Part shown: piece after piece, positions 62,832 to 64,000 of the stretch
How the letters are laid out: each line of letters opens with the position of its first letter
How positions within the stretch are numbered: position 1 is the stretch's first letter
Origin: Rhodoferax lacus
Lineage (GTDB): Bacteria; Pseudomonadota; Gammaproteobacteria; Burkholderiales; Burkholderiaceae_C
Direction: 5' to 3'
Assembly: GCF_003415675.1 (NCBI RefSeq)
Contig: NZ_QFZK01000014.1
Coordinates: forward strand, 1 to 64,000
Length of the DNA: 64,000 bases
Made by a program: the position numbers and the translations under genes
The notes under the pieces: model-generated
Seen by the model: only the letters and a program-made list of their open reading frames with translations
Told to the model about the DNA's origin: nothing
The model's database searches: none

Positions 62832-63080
62832 GAATCCATCTATGCCGACGTGACGATCAGCATGTCCGAGTTCAAGAAGAACCCGGCTGCTGTGTTGCGG
62901 GACGCCAAGCGCCGCCCGGTGGCGGTGCTGAACCATAACAAAGCGGCGTTCTACATGATCGAACCCGCCCTGTTTGAAGCGATGTTGGAAGAGCTTTCCG
63001 ATCAGGAACTGGGCCGCACCGTGCTGGCCCGTATGGGGGAACGGGCCCAAGCCATTGAGGTGGATATCGATGCCATCTGA
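62829..63080 (+). CDS. Phd/YefM-family antitoxin
   Basis: An 83-residue antitoxin with the Phd N-terminal pattern (VTISMSEFKKNPAAVLRDAKRRPVAVLNHNKAAFYM) and a C-terminal toxin-binding helix. It overlaps the toxin gene by 11 nt. It should repress the operon and neutralise the RelE-type toxin. Confidence 0.9.
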   Translation: MESIYADVTISMSEFKKNPAAVLRDAKRRPVAVLNHNKAAFYMIEPALFEAMLEELSDQELGRTVLARMGERAQAIEVDIDAI

Positions 63081-63441
63081 GGCAGCGCCGCCCGTTCGCA
63101 AATACAAATACCGCTTGCAGTTTGTGCCCAGCGCCTGGGCTGAGTGGCAGAAACTGGACGGCTCTGTAAAGGAACCCATGCGGCGCTTGCTGAAGAAGCG
63201 CTTGGACAACCCGCATGTGCCCGGCGCTGCGCTGCATGGTGCGCTGGCAGGGCACTACAAGATCAAGCTCAACAAGCAGGGTTACCGCCTGGTCTATGGT
63301 GTGCAGGACGATGTGCTGATCGTGATGGTGATGGCCGTGGACAAGCGAGAGGACAGCGTGGTGTACCAGTCCGCCATGGCACGCGTGTCTGAAAAAATGG
63401 CCGCACTGGCTGACGCGGCGCACAAGCGCTTGAAGCAATGA
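63070..63441 (+). CDS. RelE/ParE-family toxin
   Basis: A 123-residue RelE-fold protein, with an N-terminal extension of about 14 residues before YRLQFVPSAWAEWQKLDG and the core GHYKIKLNKQGYRLVYGVQDDVLIVMVMAVDKRED. It would cleave mRNA in the ribosome or poison gyrase when free. Start ATG 63070, inside the antitoxin end. Confidence 0.88.
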   Translation: MPSEAAPPVRKYKYRLQFVPSAWAEWQKLDGSVKEPMRRLLKKRLDNPHVPGAALHGALAGHYKIKLNKQGYRLVYGVQDDVLIVMVMAVDKREDSVVYQSAMARVSEKMAALADAAHKRLKQ

Positions 63442-63447
63442 AACAGC

Positions 63448-64000
63448 CTACAAACCGCATCCCCTGAGGATCAACGCCACCACATGCTCGGTGGCCCGCG
63501 CATGGTCTTTCTCCGCCAGCGCATCGGTGTCCAGCACGGCGCAGACCTGCACATCGAAGTCGGCATAGGTTTGCGTGGCAGCCCAGATGGTGAAGAAGAG
63601 GTGCACAGCGTCTACAGGCGCCATGCGCCCGGCGTCTATCCAGCCCTGCACCACGGCGGCCTTGTCCATGACGAGTTGGCGCAGCTCCGTTTTCAGCAGT
63701 GCTTTGACCACCGGCGCGCCGTGCAGCAGTTCATTCGCAAACACCTTGGAGCCGTCGGGGCGCTCGACTGAGAGGCGCATCTTGGCGCGTATGTATTGCT
63801 CCAACGCGGTACGTGGTTCGGCCTCAGCCGTGATGACCAGCGTGGGCTGCAGCCAGTCATTGAGAATGCGGGCCAGCACGGCGCGGTAGAGCACGTCCTT
63901 GCTGCCAAAGTAGTAGTGCAGATTGGCCTTGGGCAGGCCGCTGGCCTCGGCGATGGCGGCCATGGTGGCGCCACTGAAGCCGGTGCGGGCAAACACCTTT
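63448..64000 (-). CDS. TetR-family repressor, RutR-like (partial, N terminus outside window)
   Basis: The gene runs off the right edge; at least 184 residues are present. The HTH end (FSGATMAAIAEASGLPKANLHYYFGSKDVLYRAVL) is followed by the RutR-type C-terminal domain (APVDAVHLFFTIWAATQTYADFDVQV). RutR controls pyrimidine breakdown and binds uracil or thymine. Its target here cannot be named. It converges on the RelE gene with a 6-bp gap. Confidence 0.88.
   Translation of the reverse strand, partial: KVFARTGFSGATMAAIAEASGLPKANLHYYFGSKDVLYRAVLARILNDWLQPTLVITAEAEPRTALEQYIRAKMRLSVERPDGSKVFANELLHGAPVVKALLKTELRQLVMDKAAVVQGWIDAGRMAPVDAVHLFFTIWAATQTYADFDVQVCAVLDTDALAEKDHARATEHVVALILRGCGL

Noticed and set aside
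1..64000. CRISPR array, insertion sequence or integrative element
   Set aside because: No regularly spaced repeats, transposase, integrase or flanking direct repeats were seen on reading both strands.

Overview
The window is a GC-rich chromosomal segment of a betaproteobacterium, most likely family Comamonadaceae (Rhodoferax or a close relative). The basis is the partial 16S rRNA at the left edge, a P. putida/Burkholderia-like ssuEADCBF organisation, CysB-type and NhaR-like LysR regulators and many conserved Comamonadaceae protein families. No transposase, integrase, CRISPR array or tRNA was found. Most of the window looks like stable chromosome.

Layout. 1-593: 5' end of a minus-strand rrn operon with its leader, boxA and two promoters that are copies of each other exactly 100 bp apart. 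594-3435: a CodA-type deaminase and an M32 carboxypeptidase. 3604-11698: a sulfonate operon (sulfate-binding protein, ssuE, two ssuA, ssuD, ssuC, ssuB, ssuF, CysB-like regulator). 11753-33397: mixed housekeeping and accessory genes, including S-formylglutathione hydrolase, a split YeeE/YedE sulfur-type transporter, a desaturase, a diguanylate cyclase, SbtA, a Bax-inhibitor protein, TerC, AdhP, a RutE-like nitroreductase and a FadL-like porin. 33476-37737: cytochrome b561 and a second sulfonate/taurine-type ABC operon whose TauD-type dioxygenase is broken by an 8-bp tandem duplication. 38094-43112: an NmrA/AraC pair, two EamA exporters, a small membrane protein and a VapBC-like toxin-antitoxin pair. 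43282-48227: the most interesting locus, an operon of rhodanese, serine O-acetyltransferase, a family 2A (SrpI-type) encapsulin shell protein and a cysteine desulfurase with a roughly 326-residue low-complexity N-terminal extension, closed by a strong terminator. 48799-57458: tauABC, a cysteine-free Rrf2 regulator, a LysR regulator, and the sulfate importer sbp-cysT-cysW-cysA. 57533-64000: a DUF4143 ATPase with palindromic upstream DNA, a sigma-54 activator with its likely target monooxygenase gene, a Phd/RelE pair and a partial RutR-like repressor.

Functional reading. Around 30 kb of the 64 kb serves sulfur supply: uptake of sulfate (sbp x2, cysTWA), sulfonates (ssu) and taurine (tau, plus a second tau-like set), oxidative release of sulfite (SsuD/SsuE; TauD damaged), serine activation for cysteine synthesis (EpsC), sulfane sulfur handling (rhodanese, possibly YeeE/YedE), and a probable protein nanocompartment loaded with cysteine desulfurase. 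A 29-bp element, 26/29 identical, sits upstream of both the encapsulin operon and the broken tauD operon. A shorter related motif precedes sbp and cysT. This suggests that one CysB-type regulator controls these operons.
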